From Rhodopirellula islandica (GTDB taxonomy: Bacteria > Planctomycetota > Planctomycetia > Pirellulales > Pirellulaceae): DNA of 64,000 nt. Every line of letters begins with the position of its first letter. Within the stretch, counting starts at the first letter, position 1. This document shows, in pieces, positions 28,337 to 37,435 of this stretch. The stretch lies in assembly GCF_001027925.1 (NCBI RefSeq), contig NZ_LECT01000015.1, positions 248,001-312,000 of the forward strand, given 5' to 3'. The notes below the pieces were generated by a model that saw only the letters and a list, made by a program, of their open reading frames with translations, ran no database searches and had not been told where the DNA came from. The translations under genes were made by a program, and so were the position numbers.

Positions 28337-29839
28337 ATGCTTCACGCCATCGTTTTTGTTTGTGCTCTGTTGCTGCTTGGCGTTGGGTTGCGTCAACAAG
28401 TCGCATGGTTTCGAAAGGGGTTGATCCCTGCTTCGTTGATCGCAGGATTCCTGGGGCTGGCGGTGGTTCAGTGGTTTCGCTGGAACGGACGCGACACGCT
28501 GGAACCGATTGTGTCCGCCCTCGGTCCATGGCCGTCGACTTTGATCGCCGTCGTTTTCGCGGCCATGTTGTTGGGCAAAAGCAAACAAGATCGTTCTTCG
28601 TCGAGCCAGCATTTGGTCCGAGACGTCATGCAGCAGGGTCTGATGGTTTGGATCATCGTGCTGGGCCAAACCGTGGTTGGGCTCTGGGTCACGTGGTGGT
28701 GGATCGGACCGCAGTTCGAATTGCCTTCCTCGGCCGGAATGTTGATCGAAACCGGGTTTGCTGGCGGGCACGGAACCGCCGCGGCGATGGGAGACGTCTT
28801 CAAGCACGCTTCGATCGGCTGGGAAGAAGGCTTTGACCTGGGCGTCATGATGGCAACCGGTGGATTGGTTTACGGCCTGGTCTCCGGCATTCTCTGGATA
28901 CAGCTGGCGCTTCGGCGGAACTGGATTCAGGTCACTGAGTCCGCTGAGGATCCGGCGTCCGATCAGCCTGAACCGACCCCAACGAAATCAGCAGCGAAAC
29001 CGGAACGAAATTTCAATGCGGCCTCCCTCGGCAGCGCACGCATGGACGGAAGCGTGCTCGATCCGTTGTTGTTGCAAGCGATCTGGTTGGCGCTCGCGAT
29101 GGGCATCGGCGTCGCCATGCAAGGCGGCGTGGGCTGGGTCGCGGAAGCCATGGGAACAAACGCCAGCGCCGAATCCGTTGAAGTGGCTGCGGTGGGGCCC
29201 AGCCAAACGTCCGATGATGCTGGATCCCCCGACGCCGGTGAATCCCAACTGCAATCGCGATTGACGCTGGCCAGCATCGTTGGATCGTTCCCGTTGTTCA
29301 TTTACACGCTTTTCGGTGGCGCAATCGTGCGAATGCTGCTGCGAGCGATTGGCCAGGTCCACTTGATCGACGAGCAAACCATCCATCGACTTTCGGGAAC
29401 CTCGATGGATTTGCTGGTCGTTGCCGCGGTCGCGACCCTAAATTTGGCGGCGGTGGCGTCTTTGTGGGTGCCTTTGGCCATTCTCCTGTTGGCCGGATCG
29501 ATCTGGTCCACATTTTGTCTGCTGTTTTTATCTCGCAGGATTTTGCCGCCTGAAAAATGGTTCCCGCTGGGTTTGATCAATTTTGGGATGTCAACTGGCA
29601 CCACGGCGACGGGGTTTGTATTGCTACGGGTCGTCGACCCGGAACTGAAGTCGGGGGCGGCAGAGGATTACGCGTTGGCGGCTCCCCTGTCAGCACCGTT
29701 CATTGGGGGTGGCATGATCACCGTTGCGATGCCTTTGGTCGTGCTTTCACGAGTTTCGATTGCTTGGCCAGCCCTGTTGCTGGCGACTTTGCTGATGGTG
29801 TTGATCGTGCTGGGGGTTCGATCGAGACGATCCCATTGA
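28337..29839 (+). CDS. GltS-like sodium/glutamate symporter family protein
   Basis: The protein starts at MLHAIVFVCALLLLG (28337); the frame is open further upstream but would overlap the hydrolase gene. It has about ten to twelve membrane helices in 500 residues. FAGGHGTAAAMGD matches the GltS pore-loop motif, and a second pore-like segment GMSTGTTATGFVLLRVVD lies in the second half, as expected for the inverted-repeat fold. A hydrophilic insert of about 90 residues, Pro/Glu- and Ser/Asp-rich, separates the halves and makes it longer than E. coli GltS (about 400). The substrate may be glutamate or another acid. Confidence 0.82.
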   Translation: MLHAIVFVCALLLLGVGLRQQVAWFRKGLIPASLIAGFLGLAVVQWFRWNGRDTLEPIVSALGPWPSTLIAVVFAAMLLGKSKQDRSSSSQHLVRDVMQQGLMVWIIVLGQTVVGLWVTWWWIGPQFELPSSAGMLIETGFAGGHGTAAAMGDVFKHASIGWEEGFDLGVMMATGGLVYGLVSGILWIQLALRRNWIQVTESAEDPASDQPEPTPTKSAAKPERNFNAASLGSARMDGSVLDPLLLQAIWLALAMGIGVAMQGGVGWVAEAMGTNASAESVEVAAVGPSQTSDDAGSPDAGESQLQSRLTLASIVGSFPLFIYTLFGGAIVRMLLRAIGQVHLIDEQTIHRLSGTSMDLLVVAAVATLNLAAVASLWVPLAILLLAGSIWSTFCLLFLSRRILPPEKWFPLGLINFGMSTGTTATGFVLLRVVDPELKSGAAEDYALAAPLSAPFIGGGMITVAMPLVVLSRVSIAWPALLLATLLMVLIVLGVRSRRSH

Positions 29840-29906
29840 CCCTTCGAAACCGTCCTTTTCCCCGCCCGAATGGCGGTGGGTTTGGCAAACCAGGTAGTTC
29901 AGCGAA

Positions 29907-29934
29907 TTGCGTTATTGCCTGGCATCGGTAGACT
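29907..29934 (+). promoter_or_regulatory. Candidate sigma-70-type promoter for purF
   Basis: TTGCGT (29907-29912) and TAGACT (29929-29934) are separated by 16 bases and lie about 40 bases before the purF ATG. The same TAGACTG-AGCT string occurs before the DUF1592 gene, which supports a real promoter element. Confidence 0.35.
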
Positions 29935-29974
29935 GTAGCTTCCTCGCCCCAGCGATCACCTCATTGCAGATTTC

Positions 29975-31588
29975 ATGGCTGAATTGAATCACGAATGCGG
30001 CGTTGCCGCGATTTACCATCTCTCTGGTCGCGGGCGCAGCCCCGTGTGCACGGACGACGGGCCGCGACAAATTTCGCGTCTGTTGCCCCGCATGTTGCTC
30101 GACATTCAAAATCGAGGGCAACTTGCCGCTGGGATGACGACCTTTGACCCCGATCGTCCTGCGCTCTTGAAAACGCGACGAGACGTTGGAACGGTGACGG
30201 AAGTCTTCCGTCTGAATCACCGTGCCAAGGCCGAATCGCTGATGAAGTCATTGGCCGGGCGAGCCGCAATCGGGCACGTTCGCTACGCCACCTGCGGGGC
30301 CGACGACCGGAATTACGCTCAACCGTTCGAGCGTCGTCACATCCACAAACGCAAATGGTTCAGTTTCTGCTTCAACGGCCAATTGGCTAATTACACGCTG
30401 CTGAAACAACGCTTGCTCGCCGATGGTGACCACCACTTGGCGCTCGACACCGACACAGAAATCTTTCTTCACGAGATCGCTCGACTGCTGTCGCAGTCGC
30501 AGGAACGACTCGACTGGATCGATGTTTTGAGGCAAGTCACGGCTGGTTTCGACGGTGCCTACTCGATGGCATTGCTGACCGCGGAAGGCGAAATGTTGGT
30601 CGCTCGCGACCCGCTGGGTATCAAACCCATGTGCTACATCCACGAGGGCCCATTGTTTGCCTGTGCCAGCGAGAGTGTGGCGTTGTTGAACCTTGGGTTT
30701 GAACCGGACCAAATTCATTCGTTGCCACCTGGCCATGCGATTCTGATCGATCCCGAGGAAGGTTTTCGGATGGAGCGGTTCGCTGAACCGGAAGCTCCCA
30801 AGCATTGCTTCTTCGAGTGGATTTATTTCGCCAACGTCGCCAGCACGCTGGACGATCGCAGCGTCTACCTTTCCCGCACGAACCTGGGTCGTGAACTGGC
30901 GGATGCTGAGCGAGAGTTCGGTCGTGTCCCATTGGACGACCCCGACACGATCATCGTCCCGGTTCCGGACACCAGCAAAGCCGCCGCGGATTCGATGGCG
31001 TATGAGCTGTCAATTCCCTGCCGCGAAGGTTTGATCCGCAACCGATACGCGGGACGCACGTTCATCGAAGGCGGACGAGCTCGAAAGGCCAAAGCGGCCG
31101 CCAAGTACACGCCACTGCGGGAAGTCCTGCAGGGCAAACGTGTCATCCTGGTGGAAGATTCGATTGTTCGAAGCACGACCATGAATGCCTTGCTCGACCG
31201 AATTCGTGATGTTGGCGGTGCCAAGGAAATTCACGTTCGGGTGGCCTGCCCACCGATCGTTGCACCGTGTTTCTATGGCATCGACATGAGCACCATCGAT
31301 CAATTGATCGCGCCCAAGTACTTTTCGCTAACCGGCGAGTTGGACGAAGAGTCCCAGCAACGGATGGCAGATGATCTTGGCGCGGACTCGCTGCGGTACC
31401 TGCCCGTTTCGGCCATCGCCCGGGCGATCGACTTGCCCGAAGATCACCTCTGCCAGGCCTGCGTGACGGGCAAGTACCCGACTCCGATCGGCCAGCACCT
31501 GTACCAAATCGCTTGCGATAATCGTGGGAGTCGAATCAACAACCAACGCACCTACGAGCAACTCGCAGCGGCCGTTGCGGGTGAATGA
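29975..31588 (+). CDS. purF: Amidophosphoribosyltransferase
   Basis: PurF makes phosphoribosylamine from PRPP and glutamine, the first step of purine synthesis. The 537-residue protein has a seven-residue propeptide before the nucleophile Cys8 (ECGVAAIY), the glutaminase RYATCG and FNGQLANY motifs, and the PRPP loop [19 protein letters not shown] and [11 protein letters not shown] cysteines follow, as in the iron-sulfur (B. subtilis) type. Compared with that type, the N-terminal domain has an insertion after Tyr12 and an altered NRGQLAAGM where HRGQEGAG is usual. Another, more canonical PurF could exist elsewhere. Confidence 0.9.
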   Translation: MAELNHECGVAAIYHLSGRGRSPVCTDDGPRQISRLLPRMLLDIQNRGQLAAGMTTFDPDRPALLKTRRDVGTVTEVFRLNHRAKAESLMKSLAGRAAIGHVRYATCGADDRNYAQPFERRHIHKRKWFSFCFNGQLANYTLLKQRLLADGDHHLALDTDTEIFLHEIARLLSQSQERLDWIDVLRQVTAGFDGAYSMALLTAEGEMLVARDPLGIKPMCYIHEGPLFACASESVALLNLGFEPDQIHSLPPGHAILIDPEEGFRMERFAEPEAPKHCFFEWIYFANVASTLDDRSVYLSRTNLGRELADAEREFGRVPLDDPDTIIVPVPDTSKAAADSMAYELSIPCREGLIRNRYAGRTFIEGGRARKAKAAAKYTPLREVLQGKRVILVEDSIVRSTTMNALLDRIRDVGGAKEIHVRVACPPIVAPCFYGIDMSTIDQLIAPKYFSLTGELDEESQQRMADDLGADSLRYLPVSAIARAIDLPEDHLCQACVTGKYPTPIGQHLYQIACDNRGSRINNQRTYEQLAAAVAGE

Positions 31589-31669
31589 GCGAGGTCGATT
31601 GCCGAACGGTATCTGAACTGCCCCGGAACACCAAGCGTCCCGAAAGTGCATGAGTTTTCTCGAGAGTGA

Positions 31670-32818
31670 TCAGCTCTCGGGATTCATCTCGATCTGACGC
31701 GTGAGTGCTTCTGCGGGAGTTCCGCCAGGCTTGATTCCCGGGGTGGATTGCCCGTCTTCATCGGACAACGACCGTCCCATTCCGTTTTCCAGCAGGTGCT
31801 GGGTGATTTTCGTTGCGTGCACGTGGCAGTTCTCCAAGAACACTTGGTACTTGCTGCTTTGAGTTCCACCCACGGCCGTTCCCGCGAGGTAAATCCCAGG
31901 CAGCTTGGTTTCCATCGTGGCTTCGTCGTACACAGGCTTTTGGCCCGGGTCTTCCATCGGAATGCCGAGTTGCTTGAACAGCGTTTTGTCCTGGTCGTAG
32001 CCAATCAACGTCAACACGTCATCGAAATGCATGTGCAAGGTGTGATGGCGACCATCCGGTAGCGTTTGCTCCAAGTCAACTCGTTCCGGCGTGATCGCAG
32101 TCACGCGACTTTGGAACAACGCCTCGACCGCTTTGCTGCGAATCAGCCCATCGATCTCAGGACGCAGCCAGTACTTGATGCTGGTCGATGGCAATTCGTC
32201 TCGGTGATAACTCAACGTGACCTTCGCACCAACTCGGTGCAGGCGAATTGCGGCTTCGACCGCGCTGTTACGACCACCCACGATCAAAACTCGACGACCG
32301 TGGTAATGGTGAGCCTCACGCAGGTAACCGTCGACATGCGGCAGGTCTTCACCGGGAACGTTCAGTCGATTGGGATGATCCGTTCCACCAATTGCCAAGA
32401 CAACCGCCGACGCTTCGATGCACTTCGAACCGACTTGCACCTGCCAACGACGAGGCTGGTCCGGACAAGCTTTGATGTTGTCGACCTTTGAAAACGTTTC
32501 CACGGGAACGCAAAACTGGTCCACAACGCAACGCAAATAATTGAGGTACTCTTCGCGACTCGCTTTGGATTGATCGACCGTGTTCAACGGCACCCCCGCG
32601 ATTGAGATTCGATCGTTGCTGCTGAACCATCGCGTTTGGGGGGCCCACCATGAAATGGTATGCCCGAGTGGACCGGCTTCGAACACGATCGCGTCGATGC
32701 CATTTCGTCGCAGTTCAATTGCTGTTTCAATCCCAATGGGCCCGCCACCGACCACCACCACGTCGCAAACGCGATTGGGCTCATGAGACACGGCGAGGCT
32801 GGATTCAGTTGGTTTCAC
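31670..32818 (-). CDS. YpdA-like FAD/NAD(P)-dependent oxidoreductase
   Basis: The 382-residue flavoprotein resembles the YpdA family (putative bacillithiol disulfide reductase), which has the thioredoxin reductase fold without the CxxC redox pair. Visible are the FAD loop VVVVGGGPIGIETA, VLAIGGTDHPNRL, the NADPH loop VLIVGGRNSAVEAAIRL and the late IYLAGTAVGGTQSSKYQ. No CxxC is found in the sequence, in line with the family. It is convergent with purF across 81 bases and divergent from the isomerase gene. Confidence 0.83.
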   Translation of the reverse strand: MKPTESSLAVSHEPNRVCDVVVVGGGPIGIETAIELRRNGIDAIVFEAGPLGHTISWWAPQTRWFSSNDRISIAGVPLNTVDQSKASREEYLNYLRCVVDQFCVPVETFSKVDNIKACPDQPRRWQVQVGSKCIEASAVVLAIGGTDHPNRLNVPGEDLPHVDGYLREAHHYHGRRVLIVGGRNSAVEAAIRLHRVGAKVTLSYHRDELPSTSIKYWLRPEIDGLIRSKAVEALFQSRVTAITPERVDLEQTLPDGRHHTLHMHFDDVLTLIGYDQDKTLFKQLGIPMEDPGQKPVYDEATMETKLPGIYLAGTAVGGTQSSKYQVFLENCHVHATKITQHLLENGMGRSLSDEDGQSTPGIKPGGTPAEALTRQIEMNPES

Positions 32819-33025
32819 GAGTCAGTCTGTGGTGGAACGATTGAAATGGGATCAAGTGGATCGGATCCGCGAACTCAGCCATCTTTGCGAGGTGGCAACC
32901 GACTGAATTGCGACTGATCCAGCGACCTACAAACACGCTATAGTCTAGCAAAATTCGGGTTGGTTCGAATCATTTTTCGGATTCCCGCTTGTTTCAACCG
33001 TCAGCCACCTGCGAGAGCAAATTTC

Positions 33026-33949
33026 ATGATGCAACTAGGTTTTGTCAGTGCCATCTTGCCAGAGTACAACCTGGAAGAAGTCTTTGCCGTCGCTGGCCAG
33101 TGTGGCTATGAATGCGTGGAAGTCATGTGCTGGCCGCCGGGGAAAGCCGAACGTCGCTACGCCGGCACGACTCACATCGATGTCACGGACCTGTCCGATG
33201 AACGCATCGACCAGATTCAATCGCTGTGCCAACGATACGACGTCGCGATCAGCTCCCTCGGCTACTACCCCAATCCACTTTCACCGGACGAGGCCGAATC
33301 CAAGCTGGCATCGGAACACCTGATTCAATTGATCAATGCGTCTTCCAAGCTTGGCATCGGCCGAGTCACCACGTTTGTGGGACGCGACTGGAACAAAACC
33401 GTTGACGACAACTGGCCTCGCTTCGAAACCGTGTGGGGCCCGATCATCGAGGCCGCAGAGAAAGCCGATGTTCGAATCGGCATCGAAAACTGCCCCATGC
33501 TTTTCACGGACGACGAATGGCCGGGCGGAAAGAACCTGGCGACCAGCCCCGCGATCTGGCGGCGGATGTTCGAAACGTTTCCGAGCGAACACTTTGGACT
33601 GAACTACGACCCGTCCCATCCGGTGTTCATGCACATGGATTACCTGACACCGATGCGTGCGTTTGCAGATCGATTGGTGCACATTCACGCGAAAGACGTT
33701 CGTGTGGATCAAGTGATGCTGGATCAGGTCGGCGTGTTTGCCAACCCAAACGAATGGCACACCCCCAAATTGCCCGGACTCGGGCAAGTCGACTGGGGCC
33801 AGTTCTTTTCGATCCTGACTGACACGGGATACAGCGGACCGGTTTGCGTGGAAGTCGAAGACCGGGCTTACGAAGGCTCGATCGAGAACCGCATCCGCGC
33901 CCTCAAACAAAGCCATGACTACCTGCGGATGTTCCTGCCACGGATGTAA
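33026..33949 (+). CDS. Sugar phosphate isomerase/epimerase (xylose isomerase-like TIM barrel)
   Basis: The protein has 307 residues counted from [15 protein letters not shown] at 33026; the frame upstream has no family similarity. The AP-endonuclease-2-like barrel carries the metal and catalytic residues in GIENCPM (Glu), [10 protein letters not shown] (Asp/His), [12 protein letters not shown] (His) and [12 protein letters not shown] (Glu). These are typical of cytoplasmic sugar isomerases and epimerases of the IolE/hydroxypyruvate isomerase type. TATAGT at 32939-32944 may be a -10 box. The exact sugar cannot be deduced. Confidence 0.85.
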   Translation: MMQLGFVSAILPEYNLEEVFAVAGQCGYECVEVMCWPPGKAERRYAGTTHIDVTDLSDERIDQIQSLCQRYDVAISSLGYYPNPLSPDEAESKLASEHLIQLINASSKLGIGRVTTFVGRDWNKTVDDNWPRFETVWGPIIEAAEKADVRIGIENCPMLFTDDEWPGGKNLATSPAIWRRMFETFPSEHFGLNYDPSHPVFMHMDYLTPMRAFADRLVHIHAKDVRVDQVMLDQVGVFANPNEWHTPKLPGLGQVDWGQFFSILTDTGYSGPVCVEVEDRAYEGSIENRIRALKQSHDYLRMFLPRM

Positions 33950-33950
33950 C

Positions 33951-34380
33951 GCGTCGCCCCGGATGGGGCCGTCGTTCGTAGCTCGGGGCGGAAACCCCGA
34001 GACCGATCGCGAAAAACAAAAGGTCGCCCCGGATGGGGCCGTCGTGGGCAATGCCGCGTTGTGGAGCCGCCTGAAACGAACGCTTGGAACTGGACTCGGT
34101 TGCGATGAGGCCCGGCGGTTGAACGCTGCCCGACGGAACAGTTGGGGACAACTGTTCTACTCTGACGGCCCTCATTTCCGCGTGCAAATTAAACAATGCA
34201 AATTGCAATCGCCCCGTCTCACTTCGCGATCACGTCACATCGCCCCGGAGGGGGCCGTCGTGGGCAATGCCGCGTTGTGGAGCCGCCTGAAACGAACGCT
34301 TGGAACTGGACTCGGTCGCGATGTGGCCCGGCGGTTGAGCGTGGCCGGCGGAACAGTTGGGGACAACTGTTCTACTCTGA
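33951..34380. repeat. Two family D hairpin repeat units
   Basis: Unit 1 (33951-34164) and unit 2 (34237-34380) share a block starting GCCCCGGATGGGGC or its variant, then CAATGCCGCGTTGTGGAGCC, and ending in the perfect stem AACAGTTGGGGACAACTGTT plus CTACTCTG. Unit 1 also has a CTCGGGG/CCCCGAG stem. They lie between convergent genes. The same end block makes up the tandem array at 54241-55596. Confidence 0.85.
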
Positions 34381-34410
34381 TACTGCCCCGCTCGGAGGAT
34401 TCGCAGGAAC

Positions 34411-36288
34411 TCAGTGAGCTTCGAGAGCTTCCCAGCGTTTGTAGGACTCGGCGAGCTCCGTTTCCTTGGCCTTCAGTTCATCGCTTTTGATCGCGATTTT
34501 GTCGCCGCCGGATTGGTAGAATTCTGGCGCGGCCATCTCTTCGTGGATGGCCGCGATTTCCATTTCGAGCTTTTCAATCTTCCCTGGCAACAGCTTCAAC
34601 TCGCGTTGTTCGTTGTAGGAAAGCTTGACTGCTTTCACAGAGGGATCCGCAGCAACACTGTTGCTGGCCGGGGGCTTCGACGTGGCCTTCTTGCCACTCG
34701 TTTTGGTTGTCCCCTGTTCAGCGCGTCTCCGCTTGGCGACCGCCTCCCATTCGTCGTAGCCACCCACGTATTCGTTGACGATCCCAGGATCCGAGTCGTC
34801 ATCGAACACCAATGTGCTGGTCACCACATTGTTCAAGAACGTTCGGTCGTGACTGACCATCAACAACGTGCCATCAAAGCCAACCAGTTGCTCTTCGAGC
34901 AGTTCCAACGTCTCGGCATCCAAGTCATTCGTCGGTTCGTCCAGCACGATGACGTTGGCAGGCTGGGTCATCAGCTTGGCCAACAAGGCACGGTTGCGTT
35001 CACCGCCGGAGAGAAACTTGACCTGCGTTCGGGCTCGTTCGGGAGTGAACAAGTAGTCCTGCAAGTACCCCATGATGTGCTTGGTGGCATTGCCGACCTG
35101 GATCTTGTCGCTTCCTTCGCCAACGTTTTCTTGGACCGTGAGTTCTGGATCCAATGTGTCACGCAATTGATCGAAGTAAGCGATCTTGAGATTGGTTCCC
35201 AGTCGAACCGTCCCGGAGGTTGGTTGCAGTTTGCCCAAAATCAACTTCAGCAACGTGGACTTCCCGGCTCCGTTGGGACCAATGATTCCGATCTTGTCAC
35301 CACGCATGATCAGCGACGTGAAGTCGCGAATGATGACGCGGTCGGTTCCCGGGTAGGCGAACGAAACGTTGTCGAGTTTTGTGATCAAGGCCCCACCACG
35401 TTCAGCGACTTGCAGATTCAGCTTGGCCTTGCCCTCGAGACTGCGTCGTTGGTTGGCTTCGTTGCGCATCGTCTTGAGGGCTCGCACACGGCCTTCATTC
35501 CGTGTCCGCCGCGCCTTGATGCCCTGTCGAATCCAGACCTCTTCCTCCGCCAGCCGCTTGTCAAACAACGCGTTCTGCTTTTCCTCGGCATCCAATGCCG
35601 CGGCCTTGCGTTTGAGAAACGTTTGGTAGTCGCAGGTCCAATCGAAGAGTCGACCGCGGTCGATTTCCCAAATCCGATTCGCGAGCGACTGCAGAAACGA
35701 ACGATCGTGAGTGATGAACATCAACGTGCCCGACCAACGACTCAGGAAATCCTCCAGCCACAAGATCGACTGAATGTCCAGGTGGTTCGTTGGCTCGTCG
35801 AGGAGCAACATGTCCGGTTCGCTGGCGATGGCCCGGGCCAACAACACACGACGTCGCATCCCACTGGAAAGACTCTCGAACTCCGTCTCCGGGTCGAGGT
35901 TCATTCGGGTGAGCGTCTCCTCGATCTTTTGCTCGATCTCCCACTCTTCCCAGGTCCCATGATCGGTGGGCCCAAGGGCAGTCCCCAAGCCGGCGGTGGT
36001 CCCCATCTTGGAGAACTCCGCGGCGGGAAGCGTGATGATGTCGCGGACCGTGCCGCTCACGTTCTGGGGCACATCCTGAGTCAGCCGTGCCAAACGCACA
36101 TTCGGGTCCAAGATCACTTGGCCGTTGTCCGGTGTGACATCGCCTGACAACATTTTGAGCAACGTTGTTTTGCCCGCTCCATTGCGACCGAGCAACCCGA
36201 TGCGTTGCCCGCGTTCGATGCGTGCCGAGACCCCGTCCAGCAAAGCTGGCCCGCGAAAACCGATGGTCAAATCATCCAGTGAAATCAT
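34411..36288 (-). CDS. uup: ABC-F family ATPase (Uup/EttA type)
   Basis: ABC-F proteins are soluble twin ATPases that act on the ribosome or on DNA repair (Uup) and not in transport. The 625-residue protein has two nucleotide-binding domains: Walker A GRNGAGKTTLL and GPNGAGKSTLL, signatures LSSGMRRR and LSGGERNR, and Walker B MLLLDEPTNHLD and VIVLDEPTNDLD. A charged linker lies between them (about 230-320). After residue 540 a Lys/Ala linker and a C-terminal coiled-coil (LPGKIEKLEMEIAAIHEEM) match the Uup DNA-binding tail. Its start overlaps the stop of the next gene by ATGA. Confidence 0.93.
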   Translation of the reverse strand: MISLDDLTIGFRGPALLDGVSARIERGQRIGLLGRNGAGKTTLLKMLSGDVTPDNGQVILDPNVRLARLTQDVPQNVSGTVRDIITLPAAEFSKMGTTAGLGTALGPTDHGTWEEWEIEQKIEETLTRMNLDPETEFESLSSGMRRRVLLARAIASEPDMLLLDEPTNHLDIQSILWLEDFLSRWSGTLMFITHDRSFLQSLANRIWEIDRGRLFDWTCDYQTFLKRKAAALDAEEKQNALFDKRLAEEEVWIRQGIKARRTRNEGRVRALKTMRNEANQRRSLEGKAKLNLQVAERGGALITKLDNVSFAYPGTDRVIIRDFTSLIMRGDKIGIIGPNGAGKSTLLKLILGKLQPTSGTVRLGTNLKIAYFDQLRDTLDPELTVQENVGEGSDKIQVGNATKHIMGYLQDYLFTPERARTQVKFLSGGERNRALLAKLMTQPANVIVLDEPTNDLDAETLELLEEQLVGFDGTLLMVSHDRTFLNNVVTSTLVFDDDSDPGIVNEYVGGYDEWEAVAKRRRAEQGTTKTSGKKATSKPPASNSVAADPSVKAVKLSYNEQRELKLLPGKIEKLEMEIAAIHEEMAAPEFYQSGGDKIAIKSDELKAKETELAESYKRWEALEAH

Positions 36289-37304
36289 ACTGTCGCGGTG
36301 CTTTCGGATACGTCGTTGGTGGATTCGGTCATGGACTCACGGAACAGGTCAGCGATCACGTCTTCGAGAGGTGGGTCTTCCACGACCACATCCTCGATCA
36401 CGTGGTCACGCAAGGTTTCAGCCAACAATCGGGGCACGTCGGCGCGTGGCACACGGTACGTCAACTTCGGCCAATTTTCATCCACGACATCGCCGAGTCG
36501 CTCGGGCCGCGTCAGGTTCTCCGATGCGGCAAACTGCAACGTGACCAATTTGTAGCCACTGAATTTGTCGACAATGCCCGACAGCGAACCGTCGTACTGA
36601 ATGGTGCCCTGAGCGATCACGACCACACGCCGGCAAAGTGCGGCGACGTCCTTCATGTAGTGGCTGGTCAGAAGGATCGTGATCTTGCGTTTTTCTTGGT
36701 AGTAACGAAGGAACTGCTGAATGTTGTGCTGAGCGATCACGTCCAGACCTATCGTCGGCTCGTCCAGAAACAACACCTCGGGGCTGTGTAGCAACGCCGC
36801 AATCAATTCCATCTTCATCCGTTCCCCCAGCGAGAGTTCACGAACGGGTTGATCGAGCAGACGGGTCACGTCGAGCAAATCGCTGATCTCGTCCAAGCGC
36901 GCTTTGAATTCGCCTTCGGGGATCCCATAAATGTGTTGATGCAAGAGATACGATTCGCGGGCGGGCAGATCCCACCAAAGCTGATTCTTTTGCCCCATCA
37001 CCAGAGCGAACCGGCGACGGTACCCATCCTTGCGTTCCCAGGGGACATACCCCATCACACTGGCCGTGCCGGAAGTCGGTTGAATGACCCCACTCAATAA
37101 TTTCAGCGTCGTCGTTTTGCCGGCCCCATTGGGGCCGAGGAAGGCAACAAACTCCCCTTGCTCGACTTGCAAATCGATTCCACGGACAGCGTTGACCTCG
37201 CGAAATTCACGGTGAAACAAGCCGCGGATGCTGCCGCCGATCCCCTCGCGTTTTTGATAAACGCGGTAGTTCTTTGTCAAATCGCGGACTTCGATGATCG
37301 ACAT
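36285..37304 (-). CDS. ABC-2 type transporter ATP-binding protein
   Basis: Counting from MSIIEVRDLTKNY at 37304 gives 339 residues. Walker A is GPNGAGKTTTLK, the signature is LSLGERMKMEL and Walker B is EVLFLDEPTIGLD, with switch region TSHYMKD. The form resembles the large ATPases of uncharacterised ABC-2 exporters (COG4586-like), and a C-terminal extension of about 100 residues follows the ATPase. No permease gene is adjacent, which is unusual. The gene shares an ATGA overlap with the ABC-F gene, so the two are translationally coupled. Confidence 0.88.
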   Translation of the reverse strand: MSIIEVRDLTKNYRVYQKREGIGGSIRGLFHREFREVNAVRGIDLQVEQGEFVAFLGPNGAGKTTTLKLLSGVIQPTSGTASVMGYVPWERKDGYRRRFALVMGQKNQLWWDLPARESYLLHQHIYGIPEGEFKARLDEISDLLDVTRLLDQPVRELSLGERMKMELIAALLHSPEVLFLDEPTIGLDVIAQHNIQQFLRYYQEKRKITILLTSHYMKDVAALCRRVVVIAQGTIQYDGSLSGIVDKFSGYKLVTLQFAASENLTRPERLGDVVDENWPKLTYRVPRADVPRLLAETLRDHVIEDVVVEDPPLEDVIADLFRESMTESTNDVSESTATV

Positions 37305-37435
37305 GGGTTGGACTTGCAGGAAGACGAGCGATTTCGGTCGTAAAAAGCGTCCATTGTAAGGACAGTTTGGAATCCCGCGAGGCGGCACCCACCCTGATCG
37401 GACACGCTTTCAACAATCGATTTCAAATCCTCGAT

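Noticed and set aside
34414-36147. Plus-strand frame of 577 codons
   Set aside because: It is the antisense shadow of the ABC-F ATPase gene, produced by its codon bias. No family motif.
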